A DNA stretch of 64,000 nt from Streptomyces sp. NBC_00554 (lineage in GTDB: Bacteria; Actinomycetota; Actinomycetes; Streptomycetales; Streptomycetaceae), in the NCBI RefSeq assembly GCF_041431135.1, contig NZ_CP107799.1, forward strand, positions 1,178,001 to 1,242,000. The letters are read 5' to 3'. The translations under genes and the position numbers were made by a program. Shown here one piece after another: positions 25,815 through 34,415 of the stretch (positions are counted from its first letter, which is position 1; the number at the start of each line of letters is the position of its first letter). The notes below the pieces were generated by a model, which ran no database searches, was not told the DNA's origin, and saw only the letters and a list, made by a program, of their open reading frames with translations.

Positions 25815-26674
25815 GACGGCTCCAGTACGAGGTCGAAGCGCGCGTGGCGGAAGGGGTTCGGGACGCCGAACTCCCGTGCCAGGGAAGGGTCGTCGGTGTC
25901 GGCGAAGTCCTGGATCAGGCTCTGCTTCACGGCGAACACCGCGTCGGAGTCGAGGTATTCGCTGCCCGCCACGAAGATGTGCGTGGTGACGGAGGTATGG
26001 CCCTCGGCCGAGGCGATGAAGTGGATGTGGGCGGGGCGGTAGGGATGGCGGTCGGTCGCCTTCAGGAGCTCGCCGACCGGGCCGTCGGTCGGGATCGGGT
26101 ACGGGCTCGGCACACAGCTGCGGAACCAGAAACGGCCCTCAGCGTCCGCCGTGAAGAGTCCCCGTCCGTTGCCCGCCGGCTGGACGTCCGGCCGCTGCAC
26201 GTCGTAGTAGCCCTCGGGGTCGGCCTGCCACACGTCGAGGACCGCGCCGGGCAGCGGGGATCCGTCCGGTGCCAGCACCCGGCCGCTGACCACGCACGGC
26301 TCGCCGGTGCCCACCAGGTCGATGTTCGCGCCGAGTTCACGGACCGGCGACTCGGTCATGTGGAAGGGACCGAGGACGGTCGACTCGGTGGCTCCCGGAT
26401 CGCGGTGGCCGTTGATGGTCTCCACGAGCATCGAGACGCCGAGCACGTCGGAGAGGAGGATGAACTCCTGCCGGGTGTCGGTGCACATCTGCCCGGTCGC
26501 CGTCAGGAAGCCGATGGCGCGCTCCCACTCCTCCATCGTCGGCTCCGTCTCACGTACGAAGGCGTGGAGGTGCCGGGTGAGCGCGCTCAGAAGCTCGCGC
26601 ACCCGGGGGTCGGCCGTCCGCTGCAGGCTGTCGACGACCTCGCCGGTGAGATCGGCCGTGTGTTCGGTGGTCAT
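25811..26674 (-). CDS. Hydroxyquinol 1,2-dioxygenase (intradiol ring cleavage)
   Basis: 287 residues of the catechol dioxygenase family. A helical N-terminal dimerisation region (to about 100) precedes VLGPFHMTESPV and the beta-sandwich (VSGRVLAPDGSPLPGAVLDV). The non-haem Fe(III) ligands are visible: Tyr in DPEGYYDVQ, and Tyr, His and His in RHPYRPAHIHF. The neighbouring maleylacetate reductase and phenol-type hydroxylase favour hydroxyquinol rather than catechol as substrate; the product would be maleylacetate. Confidence 0.9.
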   Translation of the reverse strand: MTTEHTADLTGEVVDSLQRTADPRVRELLSALTRHLHAFVRETEPTMEEWERAIGFLTATGQMCTDTRQEFILLSDVLGVSMLVETINGHRDPGATESTVLGPFHMTESPVRELGANIDLVGTGEPCVVSGRVLAPDGSPLPGAVLDVWQADPEGYYDVQRPDVQPAGNGRGLFTADAEGRFWFRSCVPSPYPIPTDGPVGELLKATDRHPYRPAHIHFIASAEGHTSVTTHIFVAGSEYLDSDAVFAVKQSLIQDFADTDDPSLAREFGVPNPFRHARFDLVLEPS

Positions 26675-26691
26675 TCCACTCCCCTGGTCCC

Positions 26692-26766
26692 GTCAGGCAT
26701 GTCCGACGGTCTCATCGGACAAGTCGGTCCCATCGGACAAGTCCTCTGAACCCTCAGGCATGTCCG
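26692..26766. repeat. Short direct repeats between the dioxygenase and monooxygenase genes
   Basis: The spacer contains CATCGGACAAGTC twice in tandem and TCAGGCATGTCCGA twice (about 26692 and 26753, the second entering the monooxygenase stop region). Probably replication slippage; no regulatory meaning is evident. Confidence 0.5.
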
Positions 26767-28490
26767 AGGATCCGTCGCAACGCCGCCGACAGCAACCGCT
26801 CGGCGTCCTCGGACGCGGCCGTGTGCCGGAAGGCCACATACCCGTCCGGCCGTACGAGGAGGGCGCCCGCGTCGGAGATCTCGCTCAGCCGCGCCCAGTC
26901 GCCGTACGGGTCCTCGTACTCCTGCCCGGGACCGACGACGACGGTGGCGATGTCGAGGTCCTGTGCCTCGGCCGCGCGCACCCAGTCCTCGCCGCCGATG
27001 CCCGTGACCAGGGTGAAACGGCCTCGGCCCACCGTGTCGAGGGTGGACAGGGTGCGGGTCCCGGAGGTGATCCAGGCGTGCGGGAGCTTGGCGCCGGGGC
27101 GGGTGGAGGGCTGGTGGTACAGCTCCGGGTCGCGCGCGAAGCCGGGATCCTGCGAGCCGTCGGGGACGATCGCGTCGGACGTGTAGCGCTGGTTGAGGTC
27201 GACGCCGTGCGCGTTGAACTCGTACACCTTGAAGGCGATCGCCTCGCGCAGTGCCTGCCGCTGCTTGGCCGCGGCCTCGGTGGCGTCCTTGCGGGCGTCG
27301 ATGTTGGCCCACAGCTGCTCGGGGGTCTGCGGGGAGAGCCCGTCGAGGGCCTCGAAGATGGGGGCGGTCTCGCCGATGGACTTGTTGGCGCGGGTGACGA
27401 TCTGCTTGCCGACCGGGGCGCGCTCGGCGGTGTACGTGTCGAGCAGCTTCGGTGCCGCCGTGCCGTCGAGGACCAGCTTGAGCTTCCAGGCCAGGTTGTA
27501 CGCGTCCTGGATCGAGGTGTTGGAACCGAGGCCGTTGGACGGCGGGTGGCGGTGCGTGGCGTCGCCTGCGCAGAAGACGCGGCCGTTCGAGTACGTCTCC
27601 GCGTACATCTCGTTGACCGTCCACGCCGAGGACGACTTGATGGTCACCGGGATGTCGTCGTCGCCGACGAGCTGCCGGACGACCGACTCGGCGTACTCGG
27701 TGGTCAGGTCGGGGGCGCCCGCCGTGACGTCGTACCCCCAGACGATCATCCACTCGTTCCACGGGCGGACGTTGCGGACCAGGCCCGCGCCGATGCCGCC
27801 GACGGTGGCGCCGGGCGCCAGCACCCAGTAGAGGGTGGAGGGCCGGTGAGCGGTGTACTTCGTCAGATCGGCGTCGAAGACGATGTTGATGCTGCCCGCG
27901 ACCCCCATCTGACCGCCCATCGGCAGACCCGCGTCCTCGGCGACCTTGGAACGGCCGCCGTCGGCACCGATCAGGTACTTGGCGCGGATCTCGTACGTGT
28001 CCCCGCGCAGCCGGTCCCGGACGGTGGCCGTCACGCCGTCGGCGTCCTGGGTGTGCGAGAGGTACTCGGTCTCGAAGCGCAACGAGGTGCCGCGGGCGAC
28101 CGCCGCGTCGACGATCACCGGTTCCATGAGGTGCTGCGGCATGTCGCACATGCGAGTCGGGCTGGCGAGTTCGTGCGCCGCCTGGACGAGCGGGTCGTTG
28201 CCCCAGGAGCGGACGCGGCCCAGCTCCTCGCCTGCGAGGCTGGTGCAGAAGGTGGTGTTGCCCATCAGGTGCTGCGGGGTGGCCTGCGCGACGACTTCCT
28301 GCTCGACGCCGAGGTCGCGGAGCACCTCCATCGTGCGCTGGTTGGTGATGTGCGCACGGGGGGTCTCGGCGAGGCGCGCGTAGCGGGTGGCGACGATGTT
28401 GGGTACGCCGTACGTGCTCAGGGCCAGCGCGGCCGAGGCGCCCGCGGGGCCGCTCCCGACGATGAGTACTTCGGTCTCGACGGTGTGCAC
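26754..28490 (-). CDS. FAD-dependent aromatic monooxygenase (phenol/resorcinol hydroxylase type)
   Basis: 578 residues from GTG at 28490, chosen because AGGAG lies eight bases upstream; an ATG 48 bases earlier has no such box. The N-terminus carries the FAD fingerprint VLIVGSGPAGASAALALS, then a second flavin motif YLIGADGGRSKVAEDAG, and GRVFCAGDATHRHPPSNGLG with the ribityl-contact Asp. The C-terminal thioredoxin-like domain ends LLVRPDGYVAFRH. It resembles TfdB-type 2,4-dichlorophenol and resorcinol hydroxylases. With hydroxyquinol dioxygenase next, it likely makes hydroxyquinol from a dihydroxybenzene or phenol, using NAD(P)H and oxygen. Confidence 0.88.
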   Translation of the reverse strand: MHTVETEVLIVGSGPAGASAALALSTYGVPNIVATRYARLAETPRAHITNQRTMEVLRDLGVEQEVVAQATPQHLMGNTTFCTSLAGEELGRVRSWGNDPLVQAAHELASPTRMCDMPQHLMEPVIVDAAVARGTSLRFETEYLSHTQDADGVTATVRDRLRGDTYEIRAKYLIGADGGRSKVAEDAGLPMGGQMGVAGSINIVFDADLTKYTAHRPSTLYWVLAPGATVGGIGAGLVRNVRPWNEWMIVWGYDVTAGAPDLTTEYAESVVRQLVGDDDIPVTIKSSSAWTVNEMYAETYSNGRVFCAGDATHRHPPSNGLGSNTSIQDAYNLAWKLKLVLDGTAAPKLLDTYTAERAPVGKQIVTRANKSIGETAPIFEALDGLSPQTPEQLWANIDARKDATEAAAKQRQALREAIAFKVYEFNAHGVDLNQRYTSDAIVPDGSQDPGFARDPELYHQPSTRPGAKLPHAWITSGTRTLSTLDTVGRGRFTLVTGIGGEDWVRAAEAQDLDIATVVVGPGQEYEDPYGDWARLSEISDAGALLVRPDGYVAFRHTAASEDAERLLSAALRRILGHA

Positions 28491-28561
28491 GGGAGAGGCT
28501 CCTGGGGGTGGGAACGAGCACGGGCCACTCTTGATCATGCGGTGCGGGATGGGGGTACGGG

Positions 28562-28578
28562 TGTCTCATTTCGAGACA
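28562..28578. promoter_or_regulatory. Operator-like palindrome in the divergent promoter region (copy 2)
   Basis: TGTCTCATTTCGAGACA, 72 bases upstream of the monooxygenase start and 80 bases upstream of the activator start. It has the same arms as 24702-24718. Such 7-3-7 palindromes are typical of enhancer-binding-type activators. Confidence 0.65.
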
Positions 28579-28658
28579 GCGGGCGCCGTCCCAGGTCACA
28601 GGTGCCGCCCGGGGTGGCGGTCCGCTTCCGCCGTACGCCCGATACGGTGAGAGGCGTC

Positions 28659-30710
28659 GTGAGCATCGCCGAGCACTCCCCCGCCCTCTCCACTCTCGCG
28701 CCGCTGCGCCAGGCGCGTGAGCGGTTTCTGACGGGGCGCCCGCTGCCCGAGGGCGTGCCGGACGAGATCGTCGCGGCCTGGCGGCGCGCCCGGTTCTTCG
28801 GCGTACCGCACGATTTGAAGGAGCCCGCCGAGTTCCCGGCGGGCGCGCGGGCGGAGTCGGCGCTGTTGTCCGCGGCCCGTCCCGTCCTCGAACGGCTCGC
28901 CCCCGCCCTCGACACCGGGCGCTCGTCCCTCGCCCTCACCGACGAGCGGCTGCGGGTGCTGTGGGCGGCCGGGAGCGCGCCCGGGGACCAGCCGTGCACC
29001 GACCTGTCCGAGCGGGAGGTGGGGCACAACAGCGCGGCCCTCGCCCTGCGCACCCGGCGTCGCGCCGAGGTGCACGGCCCCGAGCACTTCCTCGACCTGT
29101 GGCAGGACGTGTCCGCGGTGAGCGTGCCGGTGCTGGCCCCCGAGACCGGGCAGGTGCTGGGCACGGTGACCGTCGCCTCCGGGCTGTGCGCGGAGTGCTC
29201 ACCGCATCCCGGAGCGGCACTCGCCGAGGCCGCCGCCGCGGCGGTGGAGGCCGAACTCCTCGCACGCACACGGGCGGTTGAGCGCGTGCTCCTGGACGCG
29301 TACCTCAGCGCGACCCGCGGTCCGGCGCCCGCGGTGGTCGCCCTCGACGGGCGGAACCGGCTGGTCAGCGAAGCGGCAGCACGAATGCTGTCACCGGAGG
29401 GACTGGAGGTGCTGGAGCGGGGCGCGGGAGCGCTGCTTCGGCAGGGGGCGGCGTCGGAGTCGTACGACACGGGGCTGGGGCTCGGGCGGGGCGGGCCTTC
29501 CGAGCCGCACGACACGCGGCCGAGGCTCGGACAGGGCGCGCCCTGCGAGCCACCCGACACGCGGATCCAGCAGGGCACGCCCGCCGCACCGGACGACACG
29601 CCCCTCCCGCGGGCCTCGCTCTCCGAGCCGCACGGCGCGGGCCTCCAGCACGCCGCGCCCTCCACACCAGGCGACACACCCCTCCCGGCCTCGCTCTCGG
29701 CACCGCACGGCACACCCCTCCCGCACGCCACGCCCCCCGAAACGCCCGACGCAAACCCACCGCAAAGCACGCCCTCCCCGTCCTACGTCGTCGAACTCCC
29801 CGACGGCTCAGGCTGCATCGCACGGTTCACTCCCGTGCGTCACCTGGGTTCCGTCATCGGGCTGCTCGCCGTGCTCGAGCCGGTCGGCGCCGGGGCCATG
29901 CCGCTCGCGCCTCGCGCGGCGATCCCCCTCGCCGGGCGTTCCGTTCCCTGGCGGCTGGCTGTCGGGCGGGCCACGGAGCTTGCCCGGTCGCGGGAGCCGT
30001 TGCTGTTGACCGGCGAGCGCGGGACGGGGAAGACCACGCTGGCTCGGGAATTGCTCGGGGAGTTCGCGCCGCTGGTCGTCGATGCGGCGGAGGGTGAACT
30101 CGGCTCCGGGTACCAGGAGTTGGCGGACGGTCGACCCCTCCTGCTGCGGCACGCCGAGCGGCTTGCCCAGCCGGACGTCGCCGCCCTCAACTCCCTGCTC
30201 CACGAGCACCCGGGCGCGCCCCTGCTGGTCACCTACACCCCCGGACCGCCAGCCGGCCCGTGCCTCCAGCGACTCCTGGACACCCTGGCCGCCCGCGCGG
30301 TCACTCTGCCGGCCTTGCGTGAACGCCCGGAGGACATCCGGGAGTTGCTCGCGGCCCTTGCTCCGAAGCCCGCTCCGGGGCAGCCTCCGCTCGCTTGGAC
30401 GCTCGACGCGCTGCGCGCCCTGGAGCAGCATCCGTGGCCCGGCAATGTCACTGAACTCGCCCATCTTGTACGGGCGTTGGCGGAGGACCGTCGGACGGTG
30501 GGCCCGGTGCGGCGTGCCGAGCTGCCCGACCCCGTCCGGGAGGGTCCCGCGACGCGGCGGCTCAGCCCGATGGAGCACGCCGAGCGCACCGCCATCCTGG
30601 AGGCGCTGCGCCGCCACGGCGGCAACAAGGCGCGTACGGCGGCCGCGCTGGGGATCGGCCGGGCGACGCTCTACCGGAAGCTGCGCGGATACCGGGACTC
30701 GTCCTCGTAG
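28659..30710 (+). CDS. AcoR/Fis-type activator of aromatic degradation without the sigma-54 motif
   Basis: 683 residues. A GAF-like sensory region occupies about 30-210 (LALTDERLRVLWAAG, EREVGHNSAALALRTRR, SAVSVPVLAPETGQVLGTV). A PAS-like start (VVALDGRNRLVSEAAARMLS) leads into a roughly 110-residue Pro/His/Asp-rich repetitive stretch (about 255-365). The AAA+ remnant has Walker A GERGTGKT (residues 452-459) and LPALRERPEDIRELL. The C-terminal Fis helix-turn-helix is HGGNKARTAAALGIGRATLY. The GAFTGA loop required to touch sigma-54 is absent, as in many actinobacterial AcoR-like proteins. It is divergent from the hydroxyquinol genes. GTG at 28647 or 28659 is possible. Confidence 0.85.
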   Translation: MSIAEHSPALSTLAPLRQARERFLTGRPLPEGVPDEIVAAWRRARFFGVPHDLKEPAEFPAGARAESALLSAARPVLERLAPALDTGRSSLALTDERLRVLWAAGSAPGDQPCTDLSEREVGHNSAALALRTRRRAEVHGPEHFLDLWQDVSAVSVPVLAPETGQVLGTVTVASGLCAECSPHPGAALAEAAAAAVEAELLARTRAVERVLLDAYLSATRGPAPAVVALDGRNRLVSEAAARMLSPEGLEVLERGAGALLRQGAASESYDTGLGLGRGGPSEPHDTRPRLGQGAPCEPPDTRIQQGTPAAPDDTPLPRASLSEPHGAGLQHAAPSTPGDTPLPASLSAPHGTPLPHATPPETPDANPPQSTPSPSYVVELPDGSGCIARFTPVRHLGSVIGLLAVLEPVGAGAMPLAPRAAIPLAGRSVPWRLAVGRATELARSREPLLLTGERGTGKTTLARELLGEFAPLVVDAAEGELGSGYQELADGRPLLLRHAERLAQPDVAALNSLLHEHPGAPLLVTYTPGPPAGPCLQRLLDTLAARAVTLPALRERPEDIRELLAALAPKPAPGQPPLAWTLDALRALEQHPWPGNVTELAHLVRALAEDRRTVGPVRRAELPDPVREGPATRRLSPMEHAERTAILEALRRHGGNKARTAAALGIGRATLYRKLRGYRDSSS

Positions 30711-30720
30711 TTGAGGGCGT

Positions 30721-31761
30721 TCACAGTTCGAAGCCGATGAACCCGTCCTCCGCGTCCCGGTCCGGTGCCGTCACCGTGTAGCCGAAGCGGTCCTTGAGCC
30801 TGGCGTCGTCCCATATCGCCGCCCGGTCACGGTAGTTGAAGACGAGCTCCTTCTCGGCGCCGCCGTGTTTCAGGATGCGGGCGATGGCGATCTCGTTGGG
30901 ATGGTCGTGCCGGGCGCCGCTCGTCGATATGAGGTAGCGGTCGCAGTCGATGAGGTCGAGCAGTTCGTTGGAGAGGTTGTGGTCGCTGCCGTGGTGGGCG
31001 ACCTTGAGGACGTCGACGTGGAAGCGGCCGCCCTCCGCCTCGGCCCGGGGCCGTATAGACGCCACGAGCCGGCGGTCGTCGGCGTCGCCGGTAAGGACGA
31101 CCCGCTTGTCCTCGAACTCGAAGAGCAGGCCGATGCTGCTGATGTTCGTCTTCGACGTGTCCGGCTTGAACACCGACGCGGCAAGCTGGTCCACGTTCAC
31201 CCCGCCGAAGTGCTCGAAGCCGGGGACCTGGGGGATCTCGTCCGGGTCGCGCCCCGGGATCAGACCGTTCTTGGCGCACTCCTTGACCCACGCCGGCGCC
31301 AGCCGCTCCAGTTGCGCGCGGTCCGGTGAGAGCACGTCCATCGTGGAACCGTCGTCGAACCACGCGAGCTCCCGCCCCACTTCGACACTGCGCCCGCCGA
31401 AGGAGTCGTTCCACGGCACCTTCTGCTCCAGGAGCAGGCTGGTGAGTTTCTCGCCGTCCTGGGCGCCGAACCCCTCGGTGTCGAGGAGATGGTCGAAGCC
31501 GTTGAACCACACGTCGCCGAACTCCACCGGTCGGTCTGCGTCCTCCAGCAGGGCGAGCACTCCCAGAATGTGGTCCTGGTCGACATGCGTGACGACAAGG
31601 ACGTCGACCAGACCGTCCAGCCCGGCGAGAGTGGGCTTCACCAGCGGATACGTGCCCGAGCGGCCGCCGTCGACGAGGATCCGGCGGATGAAGGTGTCGT
31701 CGCCGTATTCCAGGAGCAGGCAGTCACCGTCCTCGCCGGGCCCCATGGTGAACCGAATCAT
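30721..31761 (-). CDS. Metallo-beta-lactamase-fold hydrolase (ComEC-C-terminal-like)
   Basis: 346 residues, no signal peptide. The metal-binding motif is THVDQDH at His59, Asp61, Asp63 and His64 (HxDxDH, as in ComEC-type stand-alone domains). VVLTGDADDRRL (metal-site Asp) and VLKVAHHGSDHN (His) follow. A GGGAGG box precedes the ATG. The family includes nucleases and phosphodiesterases that act on nucleic acids or small phosphorylated signals. It is the third gene of the caspase operon, separated by 77 bases of short repeats. An effector or signal-processing role in that system is inference. Confidence 0.85.
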   Translation of the reverse strand: MIRFTMGPGEDGDCLLLEYGDDTFIRRILVDGGRSGTYPLVKPTLAGLDGLVDVLVVTHVDQDHILGVLALLEDADRPVEFGDVWFNGFDHLLDTEGFGAQDGEKLTSLLLEQKVPWNDSFGGRSVEVGRELAWFDDGSTMDVLSPDRAQLERLAPAWVKECAKNGLIPGRDPDEIPQVPGFEHFGGVNVDQLAASVFKPDTSKTNISSIGLLFEFEDKRVVLTGDADDRRLVASIRPRAEAEGGRFHVDVLKVAHHGSDHNLSNELLDLIDCDRYLISTSGARHDHPNEIAIARILKHGGAEKELVFNYRDRAAIWDDARLKDRFGYTVTAPDRDAEDGFIGFEL

Positions 31762-31777
31762 CGCGGCCTCCCTCTTC

Positions 31778-31842
31778 CGTATCGGGCTGTCATCTCACTC
31801 GGCTGTCATCCGTATCGGCTGTCTCCCGTATCGGGCCGTCAT
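31778..31842. repeat. Triplicated 13-15-bp repeat between the beta-rich protein and the MBL gene
   Basis: CGTATCGGGCTGTC at 31778, CGTATCGGCTGTC at 31811 and CGTATCGGGCCGTC at 31827 lie in the 77-base gap, the last reaching the stop codon of the upstream gene. Confidence 0.6.
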
Positions 31843-33128
31843 TGCGGCTTCCCGTGCAGCGCGACGACCACGAACGGTTCGCGCATGTCGACGCGCCAGG
31901 ACAGGCGACGGGCCTGCTCGAGCCGGTCGGCGCACGCCGGGTCGTCGGGGAACTCCGACAGCCCGTGGATGAGGCGGCTCAGGCCGAGGGTGAAGACGGG
32001 AACTCCGCGGTCGAAGGCCTCGATGAGCGCGTCGCGGGCCGCCTGCCGCTCCGCCTCGCTGTGCGCCCGGCGCAGATGGCGCATGGCCCACAGCAGGGAG
32101 CCGTCGCTCATCCAGTCGAACTCGTGCCGCAGCCGGGCGAGCCAAGGATCCCAGCGGTGCGGCCGCTCGGTCAGTTCGCTGCCGACCAGGACGTACGCGC
32201 CGGCCACCGCCGCGAGCGGGTTCGGCATCCTGCCCTTGCCGTAGAGCATGGTCTCCGCGTCCCTGACCAGGGTGGCCGCCGAGTCGAAGGCGCCGCGGGC
32301 CATGTATCCCAGGGCGGGTCCGACCCGGCTGTCGCGCACGGTCACGGAGACCGCGCTGCCGGTCGGGCTCTGCCGTTCGTTGACCATGACCTCGATCTGC
32401 GCGGAACCCCACGGCGCCGGCAGCGTGACGACGTATTCGCTGCCCGCCAGCGAGACCACCAGGAACTGCCGTGGGCCCATGGGCCCACCGCCGAAGGTGG
32501 GCTCGCCGTCCTCGTCGACGGGGCCCTGCGCGCCGAAGCGGTAGAGCCGTGCGGCCGCGTCGCCCAGATGGAGACTGGCGATGGAGTGGGGCGCGGAGTG
32601 GGCGATCTCGAACACGGCCGACCGGGTCGGGGGCTCCTCGGTCAGCTTGAGCATCGACGCGAACTGCCAGCTCTTCACCTTCGGGTCGCCGACCCAGGCC
32701 GAGTGACCCGGTTCGACGATCGAGTCCCACTCCCAGACCCCGGACCGCGCCCCTTGGGAGCGGGGAACGGGTATCGCCTCGCCGTCGTGGTAAGGCCCGT
32801 AGGACTCGATGTTGCCCATGAGGTACTGCCACGAGTGCGACTCGTAGGGCGAGGGTGCCGCGCGCAGCGTGACATGGGTGTCGGCGCCCTCCCGTACTTC
32901 GGCGTCCTTGGACAGCACGACGCCGGAGGGCAGTGTGGCGGACACCGTGTAGTGGCCGGGGCCGACCTCGTACCGCGTCGGTGGCGCGGAAGTCCCGCAG
33001 GGGAAGAGGACGTTGCGGTGGGCGGCGCCGCCCTCGGCCGAGTAGATGTTGCCGACGACCTTCGCGCCGTCCGGCAGGTCCGACTCGTACAGGCTCAGCG
33101 CGACGGTCACTCTCAGGCCGGCATTCAT
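31839..33128 (-). CDS. Uncharacterised beta-rich protein in a caspase/MBL operon
   Basis: 429 residues, not recognised as a named family. Residues 1-100 look like an immunoglobulin-like or carboxypeptidase-regulatory-like sandwich (LRVTVALSLYESDLPDG, RYEVGPGHYTVSATLPSG). The middle is beta-rich with FLVVSLAGSEYVVTLPAPWG. The C-terminal 150 residues are helical and Arg/Trp-rich (LLYGKG-like turn, RWDPWLARLRHEFDWMSDGS, LLWAMRHLRRAHSEAERQAA), resembling the HEAT- or TPR-like ends seen near conflict-system proteases. The ATG overlaps the caspase stop (ATGA), so the two are made together. It may be the substrate, inhibitor or sensor of the protease. Confidence 0.75.
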   Translation of the reverse strand: MNAGLRVTVALSLYESDLPDGAKVVGNIYSAEGGAAHRNVLFPCGTSAPPTRYEVGPGHYTVSATLPSGVVLSKDAEVREGADTHVTLRAAPSPYESHSWQYLMGNIESYGPYHDGEAIPVPRSQGARSGVWEWDSIVEPGHSAWVGDPKVKSWQFASMLKLTEEPPTRSAVFEIAHSAPHSIASLHLGDAAARLYRFGAQGPVDEDGEPTFGGGPMGPRQFLVVSLAGSEYVVTLPAPWGSAQIEVMVNERQSPTGSAVSVTVRDSRVGPALGYMARGAFDSAATLVRDAETMLYGKGRMPNPLAAVAGAYVLVGSELTERPHRWDPWLARLRHEFDWMSDGSLLWAMRHLRRAHSEAERQAARDALIEAFDRGVPVFTLGLSRLIHGLSEFPDDPACADRLEQARRLSWRVDMREPFVVVALHGKPQ

Positions 33129-34297
33129 GGCTTCACCAGCTGCACGCGACGGAACACCGGTCGTACGGTGATGGACTTGGTCCGCACCTCCTGGTCGCCG
33201 AGTCTCGCCTCGAAGTCGTAGTTCCCGAAGCGCAGTTCGATGGCCCACTCGCTCTCCGGGGCCGAGTCGTCGATGTCCTCCGCCGCCCGGCGCAGCCGCT
33301 CAAGGCCGTTCTCCCGGCAGACGAACTCGGCCTCGGCGTTGTCCCGTGCGGACGCGCAGCCCACGTACACGGGGACGACCGGTGGGCCGGGCAGCTGGTG
33401 AAGGACGAACACCGGCAGTTCGCCGACCGAGGGGACCTGGACGCCCGCGACCGCTCCGGCGAACTCCGGTTGGTGCATGAAGTGGTCGATCGCTTCGAGG
33501 AGATGAGATGTGTTGACGCGCCATTCACCCTCGGGATCGTCGCTCGCCGCACCGGCGAGGCTCTTGAGCAGCGCCTCCGTGAAGAGGCTCACCTGCCCGG
33601 GGCGCGCGTGCGACCGGTCCCCGGCCAGGGTGGCGTAGTACGGGATGTGGAAGCGGCGCGGGAGGTCGAGCGGACGCGTCCCGGCGCCGAGCGGTGACCG
33701 CCCCGCGAACCGTGTGCCCGAACTCTCGATGAGCACATCGGAGTTGGACCGGCAGGCGTCGACGAAGAACACCTGCTGGGTGGCCTTGCAGCGCTTGAGT
33801 CCGTTCATCAGGCCCGCGAAGTCCAGTGCCCCGTTGAGGGGGTTGTGCTGGTCGGCGAAGATGTCGGCGGCGAGCAGGGCCATGTCGTCGCCCTGTGAGA
33901 CGCCGTGTCCGCAGAAGTAGAAGACGAGCCGGTTGTCGACGTGGCTGTCACCGCGGTCGTACCACTGCGTGACCGCCGTGAGGATGTTCTCGATGGTGGC
34001 ATCGTCGACGTCGTGCGCGGCCTGGGTGCGGGGGTCCACGAAAGGGGCCGGCTGTTCCTCGCTCAGCAGCAGGGCGAGGCTGCCGAGCGGTCGCCCGGGA
34101 TCGTGGTACTCGGCGAGGAGCCAGGTCGCGAGGGCACGTGCGGAGAGGGGCGGCGAACTGAGCTGCCGCATCCCGTCGGAATCCGCGACCGGTGCCTCGC
34201 CGCCGGCGAGATGGGGGTATTTGCCGACGCCGATGACCAGTGCGTGGGTGCAGGGAAGGCCGGCCTGCTCATCGAGGTGAATTACCGAACCGGCCAT
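33125..34297 (-). CDS. Caspase-family (peptidase C14) protease
   Basis: 390 residues from ATG at 34297 (GGAGG five bases ahead). The p20-like core begins THALVIGVGKYPHL. The catalytic dyad is His131 in YFCGHGVSQG and Cys182 in VFFVDACRS, both in the expected strand contexts and 51 residues apart. The C-terminal 130 residues are beta-rich (EWAIELRFGNYDFEARLGDQ) and may bind a partner. No signal peptide. Bacterial caspase-like proteases with dedicated partners take part in abortive-infection-type responses, and this one heads a three-gene operon. Orthocaspase-type specificity for Arg/Lys is likely but unproven. Confidence 0.88.
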   Translation of the reverse strand: MAGSVIHLDEQAGLPCTHALVIGVGKYPHLAGGEAPVADSDGMRQLSSPPLSARALATWLLAEYHDPGRPLGSLALLLSEEQPAPFVDPRTQAAHDVDDATIENILTAVTQWYDRGDSHVDNRLVFYFCGHGVSQGDDMALLAADIFADQHNPLNGALDFAGLMNGLKRCKATQQVFFVDACRSNSDVLIESSGTRFAGRSPLGAGTRPLDLPRRFHIPYYATLAGDRSHARPGQVSLFTEALLKSLAGAASDDPEGEWRVNTSHLLEAIDHFMHQPEFAGAVAGVQVPSVGELPVFVLHQLPGPPVVPVYVGCASARDNAEAEFVCRENGLERLRRAAEDIDDSAPESEWAIELRFGNYDFEARLGDQEVRTKSITVRPVFRRVQLVKP

Positions 34298-34415
34298 GGA
34301 TCCTCCGGAACCCGCGTGCGCCGGAGACTGCCCTAAGGACAGCATTTCATCTATTATATTGCGGGAAATTGGAATTGTCCTGGTATGGAATGTGTCCGGA
34401 AACGTGAGGCCCCTC

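Noticed and set aside
26307..28658. Extended plus-strand frame fused to the activator
   Set aside because: The frame is opposite the dioxygenase and monooxygenase genes; recognisable activator sequence only begins after 28647.
34298..34415. Specific -35/-10 boxes for the DUF2235 gene
   Set aside because: The region is AT-rich, but no pair with a spacing of 16-18 bases was convincing.
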